Shown in pieces: positions 24,586 to 35,034 of a stretch of DNA of 64,000 nucleotides. This DNA comes from Deinandra increscens subsp. villosa (taxonomy: Eukaryota; Streptophyta; Magnoliopsida; Asterales; Asteraceae), in NCBI GenBank assembly GCA_039602395.1, contig JBCNJP010000019.1, positions 7,208,997 to 7,272,996 on the forward strand, read 5' to 3'. Numbering within the stretch: position 1 is the first letter of the stretch; the number at the start of each line of letters is the position of its first letter. The notes under the pieces are model-generated. The model was not told the origin of the DNA, ran no database searches, and saw only the letters and a list, made by a program, of their open reading frames with translations. Both the position numbers and the translations under genes were made by a program.

Positions 24586-27500
24586 GTAAAAAATAAATAC
24601 GAAAAAAATTCACACCGCATTAAAGAATTCCATCCGAATCTTAATAAAATCTAAAAACAAATCTAGACTCACTGATATAAATTTAGTAAAGTAGCAATCG
24701 AAGTAAATTACAAAATAAGATAAAAAGTAAAAGAGAGAAAGATATATAAAAAATATAGCAACAAAACAATATAGTATAGCAGAATTGAAGCCAGGATCTT
24801 CAATATGGTAGGGCGGATTCTCAACCGAGCATATTTTTTAAACTTTATCTAATTATAATTTATTAAGTTGTCATTTGTTATATAAAGAAAAAATTGATGC
24901 AACCTCAATGGTAAGATTAATTCAGTGGCAAGCCCATAAATTATTTTGAGGGGTTTGGAAATTTTGAGGTTGGGTCATCCACTTTTATATATAAAAAACT
25001 TTAGACCGATTGAGTTCGGGTCGGGTTGAGTAACATTATATGATAAAAAAACATATCTAAATATAAAAACACATAACAAAAGTAGCGTCCTTCGTCATTC
25101 ACTGTATAACAGAATTACAAAACACATAAAGTTGCTCTCTATTAGTTTTTATTTTTTGAAACCTATTAATCATATCATCTCTACACTTTTCGAGACATTA
25201 TTTTAAACATATCAATCATATCATTGGGTAGTGCTTATTGGGTTTGAATAATCGCGCTAAAAATATTAATATTGTTGGGCTACTGGTGTTGAATGATTGA
25301 TTAAATATTTAAATGTTATTAAAGTTTAAGGTTGGTATAAAATTCCATAGGGTTCAGTGACCAAATTTTTTAGAGCTCAGTTCAGAAAAAAATTAAATAT
25401 ATAATAGAATGTCAAGAAATTCATAGGTGTCATACGACCTCAAAGCGAATCGTTGGTTCGCCAATTATGATCATGATTTAGAGAAGAAAAGAGTTGAAAG
25501 GAGCGAAAAAAAAAGGCTATATATATACTCACTCCGCCTAATTATATTGTGACAAATTAAAATGAAATTAGACGGTAATTAACTTATGTAACAAGATAAA
25601 TGCAAAATAATAAGTGCAATAATTGATGGTGATCACGACTAGCCAGATCACTTCTCGACATTTCCATTCTGTCACAAATTAAGTGTCCAAATGCGCTCTT
25701 CCTATTGGCTGACGGTGATTTGTATCCGAATATATCTATAATATTTTTAAAATTAAATTTACGATCATAATAAATAACATAACATCTCTCTTCATTTTGA
25801 GATTTGTTTCACATGTCCAATATTTTAGGTGATCGTGATGTTGATAAGTACTTTTTCTAATTTAAAAGGTACTAGTTAATGATTAAACTCCTTTATTATA
25901 TAAGACATGAAAAACTAATTAATTAAACTTAAAAAAACTTTTTTTATTTGTCAAACAATGATAATATCCGTGGAAAGTAATAGAATGATTAAGAGAATGT
26001 TAATTAGTTACATTACCTGTTCTTGATAATGTAAAGAAATCATTTATAGTATGGAAACGGTATCTCCATGCTGGCATGCTTCACGATTAAGGATACTCTA
26101 ATCCATTTACGTCTTTAATTATACACAAGAGTAACAAAAATTAATTAAAAAAACTCACAAATTATAGTGAGGAGATACGATAGCGTAGATGTCATTTATT
26201 TGGGTGTCTTGTCAACATGATGCGTTGTGTGGATACTTTGGAATGTGTGTGTAAAATTAACCATATCTTTAGCGTGCGGTAGCTAACTTCCGAGCAGTTA
26301 TACGTAAGATTGTTCATGAGCCGAGCCGAGCTGAGCCGATTGGAGCCAAGTCGATCAAGCTCGGTTCGAATTCTTAACCAATCGGGTTTGGCACCGATCG
26401 AATTCTAAACCGCGCAGAAATTCTAAGCTATGAATCGGCCCGGTTTTAAAAATCAAGTTTTAAACAGAACTTTCAAAGTAAATGGTTTAACAATCATTTC
26501 ATGGGTAATAACATATGTAAATCTTGTCCAATGCATACATGACACAAGTTCGGATTATGTCGAAAACGTATACATCTCTTAGTTCGTCAACTAGCTCGAC
26601 ACTCTCTCCATCATTTAATTGAACATGATCGATTATTAGTCTCAAATTCATCAATTGATTCTTTGAAAGAAGATTCTACAATAAAACATAGAAAATTGAA
26701 AATTAGTAGAAAGAAAATGGGATAAAGTCGTTGATAGACAAAAGTGATATCTGTGAGAACTTTGAAGTCGATGTTGATTATATAATACGTGAAAGAAAAA
26801 AAATAAACAATATATATCAAACAAATGAATCTAAAAGTTTATTCGAGTTGGATATGAGTTGGATATATCATGACAATATTTATATCAGGCGTAGATATTT
26901 AAATCATGACATAACATAATTAAAAATAACGGTGAATATAATCGAGCAACCAAGCGATCTAACGAGCCAGCCATCTTGGTTCATGCTCGGTTCATTTAGA
27001 AACCGAGTCACTTTCGAGGGAGGTTCGAAACAACCCTAATTATACCCTCTTAAAACCCAAACCAAACCACCATCCCCCCCCCCCCCCCCCCCCTACCGTT
27101 ACAATTAATTAACATTAGGTATCTAAAAACGATTTAGCTTTCACGAGCTCCCCCTCTACACGTTCACATAATTTTGATACTAATTCTCACGTTGAATGAT
27201 AATCCTATATAAGAATATGTAATTTTAATGGTTGAAGTTAATCGTTTAAAAAGAGATTAAAGACCATGTATGAAATCAAGGGTAGCCACACAAAATAATT
27301 ATTCGTTTTATGCATAAAATCTTGATTTAAATTAAAAAAAGGAAATAAGAAACATGCATTTCTGCTCCATCCATGCGTTACATGTGGTCGAAGATAAAAT
27401 ACCATCGGTAGTCGAGTCTATGGTCGCTGATCATTTGGCGGTGCACCTGAACGTAGCACATGCATGATCTGTCCATGCGGGTCCCAGTCGCCGCAAAAAG

Positions 27501-28013
27501 GCCTCATTTTTATGCCGTCGTCAAATGTGTCGTCAAGTGCATTTAGCATGCCCAATGTACTGTTGGTAAAGCGACTGGTGCAAAAACACATTGCGCGCAC
27601 ATTCTAGAAAACAAACAAATGGGCCTACGTGGGGTGCATTAATGACCGTTGTGGGCCTAAGGATAAACGGAAACTTGTTTGATTTTCGGTTCACAACGGG
27701 CTAATTACACGTATAATTTCATCGTTTATATGTAGCCGTTATGAGCCATGACGACACATTTTTTTATTTATATGATCGTCTAAGGTGTCATAAACATTAC
27801 TTCACGACTTATCGTTCTTTAATAAGGTTATACGTATTTTATTAAAGTAATTATGTATCTAGTAACCCGGTCCTTCGTATGAAAATTGAATAGTTAATTA
27901 GACTGTTGTATCTAAAATACAGTTGAATGTTGAGGATGAAAGTGTGAAATATTAGGAATTTTCACCTCTGAAAACTCTATACGTTGTAAAACAATCGTTG
28001 CTAATATACTCAT
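24586..28013. other. Intergenic, gene-poor
   Basis: No gene supported. It contains GAGCCGAG/GCTCGG-rich stretches at about 26310-26450 and 26940-27030 that may be ends of a decayed hAT-like MITE, and a run of 22 Cs at about 27072-27093. A GC-richer block at about 27380-27610 has a 60-codon minus frame that I cannot identify. The rest is AT-rich and shows nothing recognisable. Confidence 0.4.
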
Positions 28014-28267
28014 TAGAAATAAGGGTCGCTATTTAAACACATACCCTTGATATCCACACACACTCCATACAACCGTTTTGGCCAAAACGGTTATATATGA
28101 AGAGGTCATTTGGGGTCATTTTTTTTGCATTTTATTATTTAAATACCCCCCCCCCCCCCCCTAAATTTGATGTGGTCGTTGTCGATCCAGAATTCCAGGT
28201 CGGGTCGTTTTGCTAAAACCTTTGTATTTGATCGTTTTGCCCCAAACGATCGTATCAAGTGTGTGTA

Positions 28268-28423
28268 TATAGGAAAGTAGATCGTGACTTTCAACTGAAT
28301 TATCTCATTTACAAACATCCTAGATATAGGACATAAATTTACAAGAGTCATCCCTGCACTATACAAGTTGCTAGCTTGGAGAACAAGTTATACAATAATA
28401 CAAAATACAAATGTGATCTATTA
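28268..28423 (-). repeat. Copia-2 3' LTR
   Basis: 156 bp, matching 32801-32957 except for one T in a TT/T run. The polyprotein stop codon (28421-28423) is made of its first three bases. Confidence 0.95.
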
Positions 28424-31400
28424 CACCCCCGCAGTCGAAGCGGGAGGTGGACGAATGCTGAGACTGAACCTGAAATCTTCAAAGAGTACCCGTGGGAGCC
28501 CTTTAGTAAAGATGTCGGCTATATGAAATCTGGAGGGAACATGAAGGACGCGTACAAGACCGCGGTGTACCTGTTCACGAACAAAATGGATGTCCAGCTC
28601 TATGTGTTTAGTGCGCTGATGTTGAACCGGGTTCCCAGAGAGATATATGGCGCTGATGTTGTCGCAATAAACAAGAGAAGCGCGTGATAGGGGACGGTGG
28701 AGCTCCAGCAAGAGGTTGCGTAACCAACAGAGTTCAGCCACGACGTTAGCTACGCCACGGTACTCGGCTTCAGCACTAGACCGAGAAATAGTGGATTGTC
28801 GTTTGGACGACCAAGCCACCAGATTCGACCCATAGTAAACGCAATAGCCCGAGGTCGATCGCCGCGTGTCTGGACATCCCGCCCAGTCAGTGTCTGTGTA
28901 TGCGCGGAGGGCTGATGACGATGATTTGTCAAGTGTCAACCCAAAAGAAATCGTGCCCTGTAAGTATCGGATAATGCGCTTTAAAGCGTGCCAGTGTGAG
29001 ACCCGGGGGGAATGCATATGCATGCAAACCTGCTGAACCGCATATGTGATGTCGGGACGAGTAAAGGTCAAATACTGAAGAGCACCGGCTAAGCTGCGAT
29101 ATAGGGTGGGGTTATCGCACTCGGGACCCGAATCTGACCCTAACTTGGGAGAGGTGTCAACAGGAGTAGCTACTGGGTTGCATGATTGCATGGAGGCTCG
29201 GGTTATTATATCCTGAGCGTATGACGCCTGAGATAAAAACATTCGGTCACCCGTGCGAGTGACGGAGATACCCAGAAAGTAGCTCAACGGACCTAAATCC
29301 TTCATGGCAAACTCGCCTGAGAGGCTACGCATGAGATCCCTGCGTAGAGCGTCAGACGACGTGGTGAGAATGATGTCGTCCACATAAAGCAACAAGTAGG
29401 CCGTAGCGGATCCATGATGATAGGTGAACAAAGAATTATCGCATCGACTCTGTTGGAACCCAATAGACAAAACAAAGTCGGTGAATCGCTGGTACCAAGC
29501 CCGTGGGGCTTGCTTGAGCCCATAAAGAGATTTCTTGAGAAGACATACATGATCCGGATATTCCCGATGCCTAAACCCCATAGGCTGATGAATGTAGACG
29601 GTTTCATTGAGATTCCCGTGGAGAAAAGCATTTGACACATCCAACTGGTGAATGGACCATGACTGTGATAATGCTAAAGATAAAACCAACCGAATGGTGG
29701 CCGGTTTGACGACCGGACTAAACGTCTCACCACAATCCACACCAACCTGCTGTGTACGACCATCACATACAAGGCGAGCTTTATATCGCTCGAGAGAACC
29801 ATCTGATTTAAATTTGTGCTTGAAGAGCCACATGCTGCGAATGACATTCATGTTCGGATGACGAGGGACCAGTTCCCATGTCTTATTTTTAATTAAGGCA
29901 TTAAACTCGTCAGCCATGGCATGTCGCCACTCCGGACTGGATAGGGCGGTTAGAGGGTTCTTCGGAATAGGGACGATATCGGGAGCAGTGGTGTGAAGGT
30001 TGAACGGCAGTTTCGGCTTAGAAATGCCGGATTTGGACCGGGTGTGGATGGTCCTAGGAGGTGGGGGCGGTGGGGACATCGACGAGGTGGCTGGTGGGGA
30101 ACTCGTCGTAGCAGCGGGCTGGGGTGGTGGGCCGGGGTGCTGCTGGTGGGTGACGGAAGGGTGAGAGGTGGGAGACGGAGGGGGGGTCGGCGAGGGAACA
30201 GCCGTGGGTGGGGGCTGGGGGGACGGGACAGCCGTGGGTGGTGGCTGTGGGATGGTGGGAGGGATGGGAGGTTCATCGGCCCAAAAAAAGGTATGGGCAG
30301 AGTTGGTTAGGAACTCGTAGGAGTCGGGGTGGGGAGGTGTTTCACGGGTTTGGTATGGGAACACCGCTTCGTCGAATGTGACGTGGCGAGAGACGAAGAT
30401 GGTATGGGTTTGGAGGTCAAGACACTTGTATCCACGATGGTTAGAAGGATAACCAAGGAATACACATCGAGTCGAGCGGGGGTCGAGTTTGTGTATGGAG
30501 TTTGGTGGAAGGAGGGGGTAGCATAAGCATCCGAACACCCGTAGATGATCGTATGCCGGAAGGCGGTGGTATAGGAGGGATGTGGGTGTTTGATAGTGGT
30601 GGGTTTTGGCGGGGAGGATGTTTAATAAGTATGTGGCCATCGCAAGAGCGTGATGCCAGAATGAATGGGGTAGTGAAGCATGGGTGAGAAGTGTTCGAAT
30701 AATGTTGTTTATGGACCGAATGGTACGCTCGGCTTTACCGTTTTGTGAGGAGGTGTGAGGGCACGAGAAACGGAATGTCATGCCATGCGTTTTGCAATAA
30801 TTCTCGAATTGGGTGTTGGCATATTCTTTTCCGTTGTCACACTGAAACTGTTTTATTTTTCTGTCAAATTGGGTGTGTATAAAGGTTGAAAATTGAGTGA
30901 AGATGTCATACACTTGGGACTTTTTGGTGATTGGGTAAGTCCAAAGAAAATTAGTATAGTCATCAATAAACAAAATATAATAACGGTGCCCATTCGAACT
31001 CAAAACAGGAGATGTCCACAAGTCACTATGAACTAAATCAAAAGGAGTACAAGTGGAATTATTGGAATTTTGAAATGGTAACCGCACACTTTTGCCAAAA
31101 ACACACGACTGGCAAACGGTTTTATTTATTTTATTATAATCTATAGAGTTGTTCTTTTGAAGGCGATGCAGGAGTTGGGGGCCCGGGTGACCAAGGCGTT
31201 GGTGCCATAGAGAGTGAGGGAGAGCAGCAAATGCAGATGGAGACTGGATGAGATTGAGGAGTTGGGGATGAAGAGGGTAGAGATCGCCCGAGCTATTGCA
31301 TCGTAGGATAGGCTCCCTGGTCTTGAGGTCCTTAACAAAAAAACCAAATGGGTCAAACTCTATAGATACATTATTATCAGTTGTCAAACGACGAACAGAA

Positions 31401-32698
31401 AGCAAATTTTTAATTAAATGAGGGGCAAGGAGAATGTTGTTTAATTTGAGAGGTGGAAATGGGTGGGGGAGAGTGTGATTGCCCTGTCCAGTCACGGGAA
31501 TGGTTTCACCATTACCGACAATTATATTTCGTAAAATGCCAGATTTAAAAACAGACGATAGGTTACCTGGGTTGTTTGTCATATGTGTAGTTGCTCCCGT
31601 GTCAAGGTACCAATTGTTATCCGGCGGATTCAAATGCACAGTGTACATTGCTTGGGCTAGGTCGGTTGGATAGTAACTGGTGGGAGTGAACATCGGTTGG
31701 GCTAAATGGGCCTGGTTGGGCCGTGGGCCGAGAATCCCAGGAGCTGTAGAGGGGCCGGCTGTGGGATAAGGGCATGGTGGTGGGCTGGCGGTCCAGGTTG
31801 GCCTGGCCTGGAAGCTGTTCAACGGGCCGGCCCAGTTAAGGCTGTTGGGCCATTGAGGTGGTAGGAAGCCATAAGCAGGGCCCGAAGGACGCCCAGACCC
31901 CCTTGGACGATTTCTGTTCCCGTTGCGGTTCCGAGAGGAGGACGACCGCCCCCTGTTCCGGTCGTTACTGCCGGCGGCAGCGGCGGTGTCTGAGGTAGCC
32001 GTAGGCGGTGGTGGTGGAGCGGCGGCGTGAAGGGCGGAGCCGGCAGCCTGGGCCGAGTGGAGGGCTGCGGTTTTCTTTCGGGATTCTTCGAGAAGGAGTT
32101 TCGATCGAGCGTCATCGAAACTGGGCAGGGGATCGCTTTGCTGCAGGAGCATAGCGATGGCTTCGTATTGCTCATTAAGCCCTGAAACAAGTTGGAGAAC
32201 CAACCGCTGATTAGAGACAGGCGCATCCACGTTCGCGAGTTGATCGGAGAGGCTCTTAAGTTCATGGCAGTAGGTGCTGATGTCAGGGAACTGGTCCAAC
32301 CGGGTGGTGCAGAGTTTTTGATCCAGTTGGAGTGCCCGGGATGTCTTGTTGTCATTGAAAACTTTAGCAAGAGCCGTCCATGCACCATAGGCTGTAGTGT
32401 CCTTCTTGAGGACGGTGGTAAGGAGTTCAGGAGAGATGGTCGCGTACATCCAACTAAGGACGATGGCGTCGAGTCTCTCCCATTCGTCTTCGGCTTTGTT
32501 AAAAGCCTCTTTGGCTTTTTCTTCCACTGGTGGTGTCGGGGCAGTTCGGGGAAGAAGATGGTCATGAACATTGTATGCCCGACAATGTATCTTAAAAACT
32601 TCGGACCAAGAGATGTATTTTTGGGTGCCGGTTTCAAGGGTTATGGTGATGAGGGAGCGAATGTTGGTGACGGAGGAAGCCGGGTGCTTGGATTCCAT
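28421..32698 (-). CDS. Copia-2 gag-pol polyprotein, open throughout
   Basis: 1425 residues from ATG at 32696-32698. The frame is open further upstream into the LTR, but this ATG fits the start of gag. Residues 65-210 are a UBN2-type gag without a CCHC knuckle. An Ala/Pro then Arg/Asn/Gly-rich basic region (220-275) probably takes over nucleic-acid binding. Protease WYLDTGATTHM begins at about 363. Integrase has the HHCC residues near 499-532 and DDE at D559, D621 and E657. A long Pro/Ser/Thr linker separates integrase from RT, which has FLHGNLNETV and YVDDIIL. RNase H has DWAGC and SSAEAEYR. No stop or frameshift was seen, so it may be competent. It encodes only the element's own replication functions. 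Confidence 0.95.
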   Translation of the reverse strand: MESKHPASSVTNIRSLITITLETGTQKYISWSEVFKIHCRAYNVHDHLLPRTAPTPPVEEKAKEAFNKAEDEWERLDAIVLSWMYATISPELLTTVLKKDTTAYGAWTALAKVFNDNKTSRALQLDQKLCTTRLDQFPDISTYCHELKSLSDQLANVDAPVSNQRLVLQLVSGLNEQYEAIAMLLQQSDPLPSFDDARSKLLLEESRKKTAALHSAQAAGSALHAAAPPPPPTATSDTAAAAGSNDRNRGRSSSSRNRNGNRNRPRGSGRPSGPAYGFLPPQWPNSLNWAGPLNSFQARPTWTASPPPCPYPTAGPSTAPGILGPRPNQAHLAQPMFTPTSYYPTDLAQAMYTVHLNPPDNNWYLDTGATTHMTNNPGNLSSVFKSGILRNIIVGNGETIPVTGQGNHTLPHPFPPLKLNNILLAPHLIKNLLSVRRLTTDNNVSIEFDPFGFFVKDLKTREPILRCNSSGDLYPLHPQLLNLIQSPSAFAALPHSLWHQRLGHPGPQLLHRLQKNNSIDYNKINKTVCQSCVFGKSVRLPFQNSNNSTCTPFDLVHSDLWTSPVLSSNGHRYYILFIDDYTNFLWTYPITKKSQVYDIFTQFSTFIHTQFDRKIKQFQCDNGKEYANTQFENYCKTHGMTFRFSCPHTSSQNGKAERTIRSINNIIRTLLTHASLPHSFWHHALAMATYLLNILPAKTHHYQTPTSLLYHRLPAYDHLRVFGCLCYPLLPPNSIHKLDPRSTRCVFLGYPSNHRGYKCLDLQTHTIFVSRHVTFDEAVFPYQTRETPPHPDSYEFLTNSAHTFFWADEPPIPPTIPQPPPTAVPSPQPPPTAVPSPTPPPSPTSHPSVTHQQHPGPPPQPAATTSSPPATSSMSPPPPPPRTIHTRSKSGISKPKLPFNLHTTAPDIVPIPKNPLTALSSPEWRHAMADEFNALIKNKTWELVPRHPNMNVIRSMWLFKHKFKSDGSLERYKARLVCDGRTQQVGVDCGETFSPVVKPATIRLVLSLALSQSWSIHQLDVSNAFLHGNLNETVYIHQPMGFRHREYPDHVCLLKKSLYGLKQAPRAWYQRFTDFVLSIGFQQSRCDNSLFTYHHGSATAYLLLYVDDIILTTSSDALRRDLMRSLSGEFAMKDLGPLSYFLGISVTRTGDRMFLSQASYAQDIITRASMQSCNPVATPVDTSPKLGSDSGPECDNPTLYRSLAGALQYLTFTRPDITYAVQQVCMHMHSPRVSHWHALKRIIRYLQGTISFGLTLDKSSSSALRAYTDTDWAGCPDTRRSTSGYCVYYGSNLVAWSSKRQSTISRSSAEAEYRGVANVVAELCWLRNLLLELHRPLSRASLVYCDNISAIYLSGNPVQHQRTKHIELDIHFVREQVHRGLVRVLHVPSRFHIADIFTKGLPRVLFEDFRFSLSIRPPPASTAGV

Positions 32699-32800
32699 GG
32701 AGAAAGTGGGTGGGAAAGCAAAGAAGAAGAGGGCGCAGGAAGGTGTGGCGGAGGCGGAATTAGGGTTCACAGGGGAGGGATCAGGAGGAGGATGATACCA

Positions 32801-32957
32801 TATAGGAAAGTAGATCGTGACTTTCAACTTGAATTATCTCATTTACAAACATCCTAGATATAGGACATAAATTTACAAGAGTCATCCCTGCACTATACAA
32901 GTTGCTAGCTTGGAGAACAAGTTATACAATAATACAAAATACAAATGTGATCTATTA
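32801..32957 (-). repeat. Copia-2 5' LTR
   Basis: 157 bp, next to the primer-site-like TGGTATCATCC at 32790-32800 (minus strand). Confidence 0.95.
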
Positions 32958-33057
32958 GTGTATATTAAATGTGTGTGTTTTAACATAGCGAACCTAGAAA
33001 TATAACTATTACTTTATGTAATATACTTTTGTTTATTCTTTTATTCAATTATATTAT

Positions 33058-33249
33058 ATGGGTGGGGTTTATTGTAGACACTTTCGCATGTGAAATAGCT
33101 CTTTTTCACATGTGAACGTTTCTAATTAATGAGAAAAAAGAAAAAAAGAAAAAAGAAAATTAATCACAACCATTAGATCAAGAGATCTAATGGTGAAAAA
33201 TGGTGTCTACCTGTCTACACTTATGGGGGTGTCTACAATGAACTTTTCA

Positions 33250-33254
<5 letters not shown>
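33058..33254. mobile_element. MITE in TA repeat (unit 1)
   Basis: The ends GGGTGGGGTTTATTGTAGACAC and AGTGAAAAGTTCATTGTAGACAC (minus) share the inner core TTCATTGTAGACAC. The interior contains ACCATTAGATCAAGAGATC. It lies next to a long TA run that probably served as the target. It is an inverted copy of 33517-33712. Confidence 0.65.

Positions 33255-33307
<53 letters not shown>
33255..33307. repeat. (TA)n microsatellite
   Basis: Uninterrupted alternating TA for about 50 bases. Further TA runs lie at about 33490-33517 and 33712-33755. Confidence 0.95.
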
Positions 33308-33312
<5 letters not shown>

Positions 33313-33484
33313 AGAGGATCATTTGAGAACCAATTTGGTTTGAGAACTAAAAAGAACTAATTTGAGCCACATGTTTATTACATGTATCCCCCCTCCCATG
33401 AATTGTAGTGGTCCCCCCCTGAAATTTGTGGTTGAGATTTAGTTCTCAAAAGTTCTCAAAATAAAAAGTTCTCATTTGAACCTA

Positions 33485-33490
<6 letters not shown>
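33308..33490. mobile_element. MITE in TA repeat (middle unit)
   Basis: Ends TAGGGAGAGGATCATTTGAG and (minus) TAGGGTTAGGTTCAAATGAG are inverted partners. The element sits inside TA repeats between two inverted copies of another MITE. TA targets suggest the Tc1/mariner group, but superfamily assignment from 180 bases is uncertain. Confidence 0.65.
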
Positions 33491-33516
<26 letters not shown>

Positions 33517-33522
<6 letters not shown>

Positions 33523-33705
33523 AAAGTTCATTGTAGACACCCTCATAAGTGTAGACATGTAGACACCTTTTTTCACCATTAGATCTCTTGATCTAATGGT
33601 TGTGATTAATTTGTTTTTTTCTTTTTTTCTTTTTCCTCATTATTCAGAAAATTTCACATGTGAAAAGGAGCCATTTCACATGCGAAAGTGTCTACAATGA
33701 ACCTC

Positions 33706-33712
<7 letters not shown>
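33517..33712. mobile_element. MITE in TA repeat (unit 3, inverted copy of unit 1)
   Basis: Reverse-complement relative of 33058-33254 with the same TTCATTGTAGACAC core at both ends. It is followed by a (TA)n run to about 33755. Confidence 0.65.
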
Positions 33713-33755
<43 letters not shown>

Positions 33756-33758
<3 letters not shown>

Positions 33759-33998
33759 TTTATAGTTATAATGTAGATTCTTAAAATGTTTATATATGCT
33801 CTTTCAGTTTTAGTTTATGCAATTCTTAATTTTTAATGACACTATAATACATGCTTATATTTTAATATATATGAAATATAAAGTATTATTTAATTTTTTA
33901 AATAATTAATCTAAAAGTAGTTCATGTAATAAAAATATAAGGGTATTGTTCTATAAAAAAAATAAAGTAGTGTTGAAGTGAATATAAATAGAAATCTA
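33756..33998. other. AT-rich spacer
   Basis: Nothing recognised between the MITE cluster and the SINE. Confidence 0.4.
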
Positions 33999-34013
33999 AT
34001 GAGACAATTAATT

Positions 34014-34262
34014 GTGGTGTAGTGGTAGGAAGCTTGTGTTCTCTATTTGAGACACATGTTCGATTCTTACGGGCAACACTTTGGAAGGGGCATTGGCGAT
34101 AAGGGGAGACTTGGGGCTGAAATGTCACAAGTTCGATCCCTGAGCTTCCAGGTTCTACCACCTGGCCGCTCGCGGAGGTGGATTTTCTCTGGAATAAGCT
34201 CAACTGGTGTAAATAGTTCCCGGGTTTTCCGGGACATTCGTTGGCCGTTCATAAAAAAAAAA
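34014..34262 (+). mobile_element. tRNA-derived SINE with target duplication
   Basis: 249 bp. It begins with an A-box-like TGGTGTAGTGGTAGGAAG and a B-box-like TGTTCGATTC about 45 bases further on (pol III promoter). The body contains GAAGGGGCATTGGCGAT and CCTGGCCGCTCGCGGAGG, and it ends GCCGTTC plus poly-A. Flanking 15-base repeats ATGAGACARTTAATT (33999-34013 and 34263-34277) differ at one position, as expected for LINE-mediated insertion. A 5'-altered relative is at 39860-40036. Confidence 0.85.
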
Positions 34263-34277
34263 ATGAGACAGTTAATT

Positions 34278-35025
34278 AAGGTCACATACTTACATGTTTA
34301 AGAATGTTCGTAACGTTGTACGTACATAAAGATGTGTAACCACAAAAAACACCCAAAGCATGTACATTAATGACATTGAAGATTACACATTCCTTTTTAT
34401 ATTTGTCTATGGTTAGTGTTACAAGATTATAACATAGTAAAATGTTGCTAAGTTCCGCTTAAGTTACACATAATCATAAACTTCTCTTAGTTATTAGTTA
34501 AGATATATCAAGCTAATAAAAGAAAAGAAACTGAAATGCAAGAAATCATATATTATTAATAAATAGAAAGAAAGCATATCAAACATACATAAAATAAACG
34601 GGCCAAAGCTATACCACCGCCAAGGTTACTAAAATTAAATTGCTCGACCTTTCAAAATGTTGTGATTTTTCTAAAGTTATTTTGAGCTATCCACACACAT
34701 ATTAAAGGATGACGGTAGTCGATAGGTGAGAAAATACCACAATAGGCAGACGGACACACAACCCGTTAGTGGTGGTGTAAATACAAAAGAAAATGTATCT
34801 ATAGTTAGGGCACATAAATATAAATTAGAGCATGAAGCATATTGAAAGAGGACAAATTAGAAATATGTAAGAGAAAACTAATCATACTATTTGTTAAACG
34901 GTCTTAATGTGGGAATATAAAATATTTATTTATAGTAAGTAATAACTGAAAACTTAATTCTCATAAACTTATAAACAGGTGAAGGGTTTTATACCACACA
35001 ATCAGATCGATGAAGATAATAAAGA
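34278..35025. other. Intergenic, nothing recognised
   Basis: AT-rich, with no coding or repeat structure that I can support. Confidence 0.4.
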
Positions 35026-35034
35026 AAAAATAAA

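Larger units (their letters stand above)
28268..32957 (-). mobile_element. Complete Ty1/copia element (Copia-2)
   Basis: 4690 bp on the minus strand, with short LTRs (156 and 157 bp) that differ by one inserted T. A 5-bp duplication GTGTA flanks it (28263-28267 and 32958-32962). A primer-site-like TGGTATCATCC directly follows the 5' LTR, and a purine tract GCGGGGGTG precedes the 3' LTR. The LTR ends read TAATAG...CCTATA, not TG...CA. The whole polyprotein is one open frame. Short LTRs and a single frame fit the small copia lineages such as Ale/Retrofit, but I did not assign a lineage. Confidence 0.95.
28022..32994. mobile_element. Small hAT-like element split by Copia-2
   Basis: The outer ends AGGGTCGCTAT and (minus strand) GGTTCGCTATG are inverted partners, and similar AC-rich subterminal sequence follows on each side. 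A perfect 8-bp repeat TAGAAATA flanks them (28014-28021 and 32995-33002), which is the hAT size. Without the copia insertion the element would be about 278 bp and non-coding. It was present before Copia-2, which lies wholly within it. Confidence 0.65.

Noticed and set aside
27072..27093. Long C run, with similar G runs near 47690 and 54372
   Set aside because: Simple homopolymers whose length differs between the duplicated copies. They are not treated as functional and may be sequencing-sensitive.
29414..32857. Plus-strand and alternative-frame open frames within Copia-2, some over 200 codons
   Set aside because: All overlap the polyprotein frame, which has recognisable catalytic motifs. The Gly/Arg-rich and Pro-rich compositions are frame shadows of its linker and gag tail.
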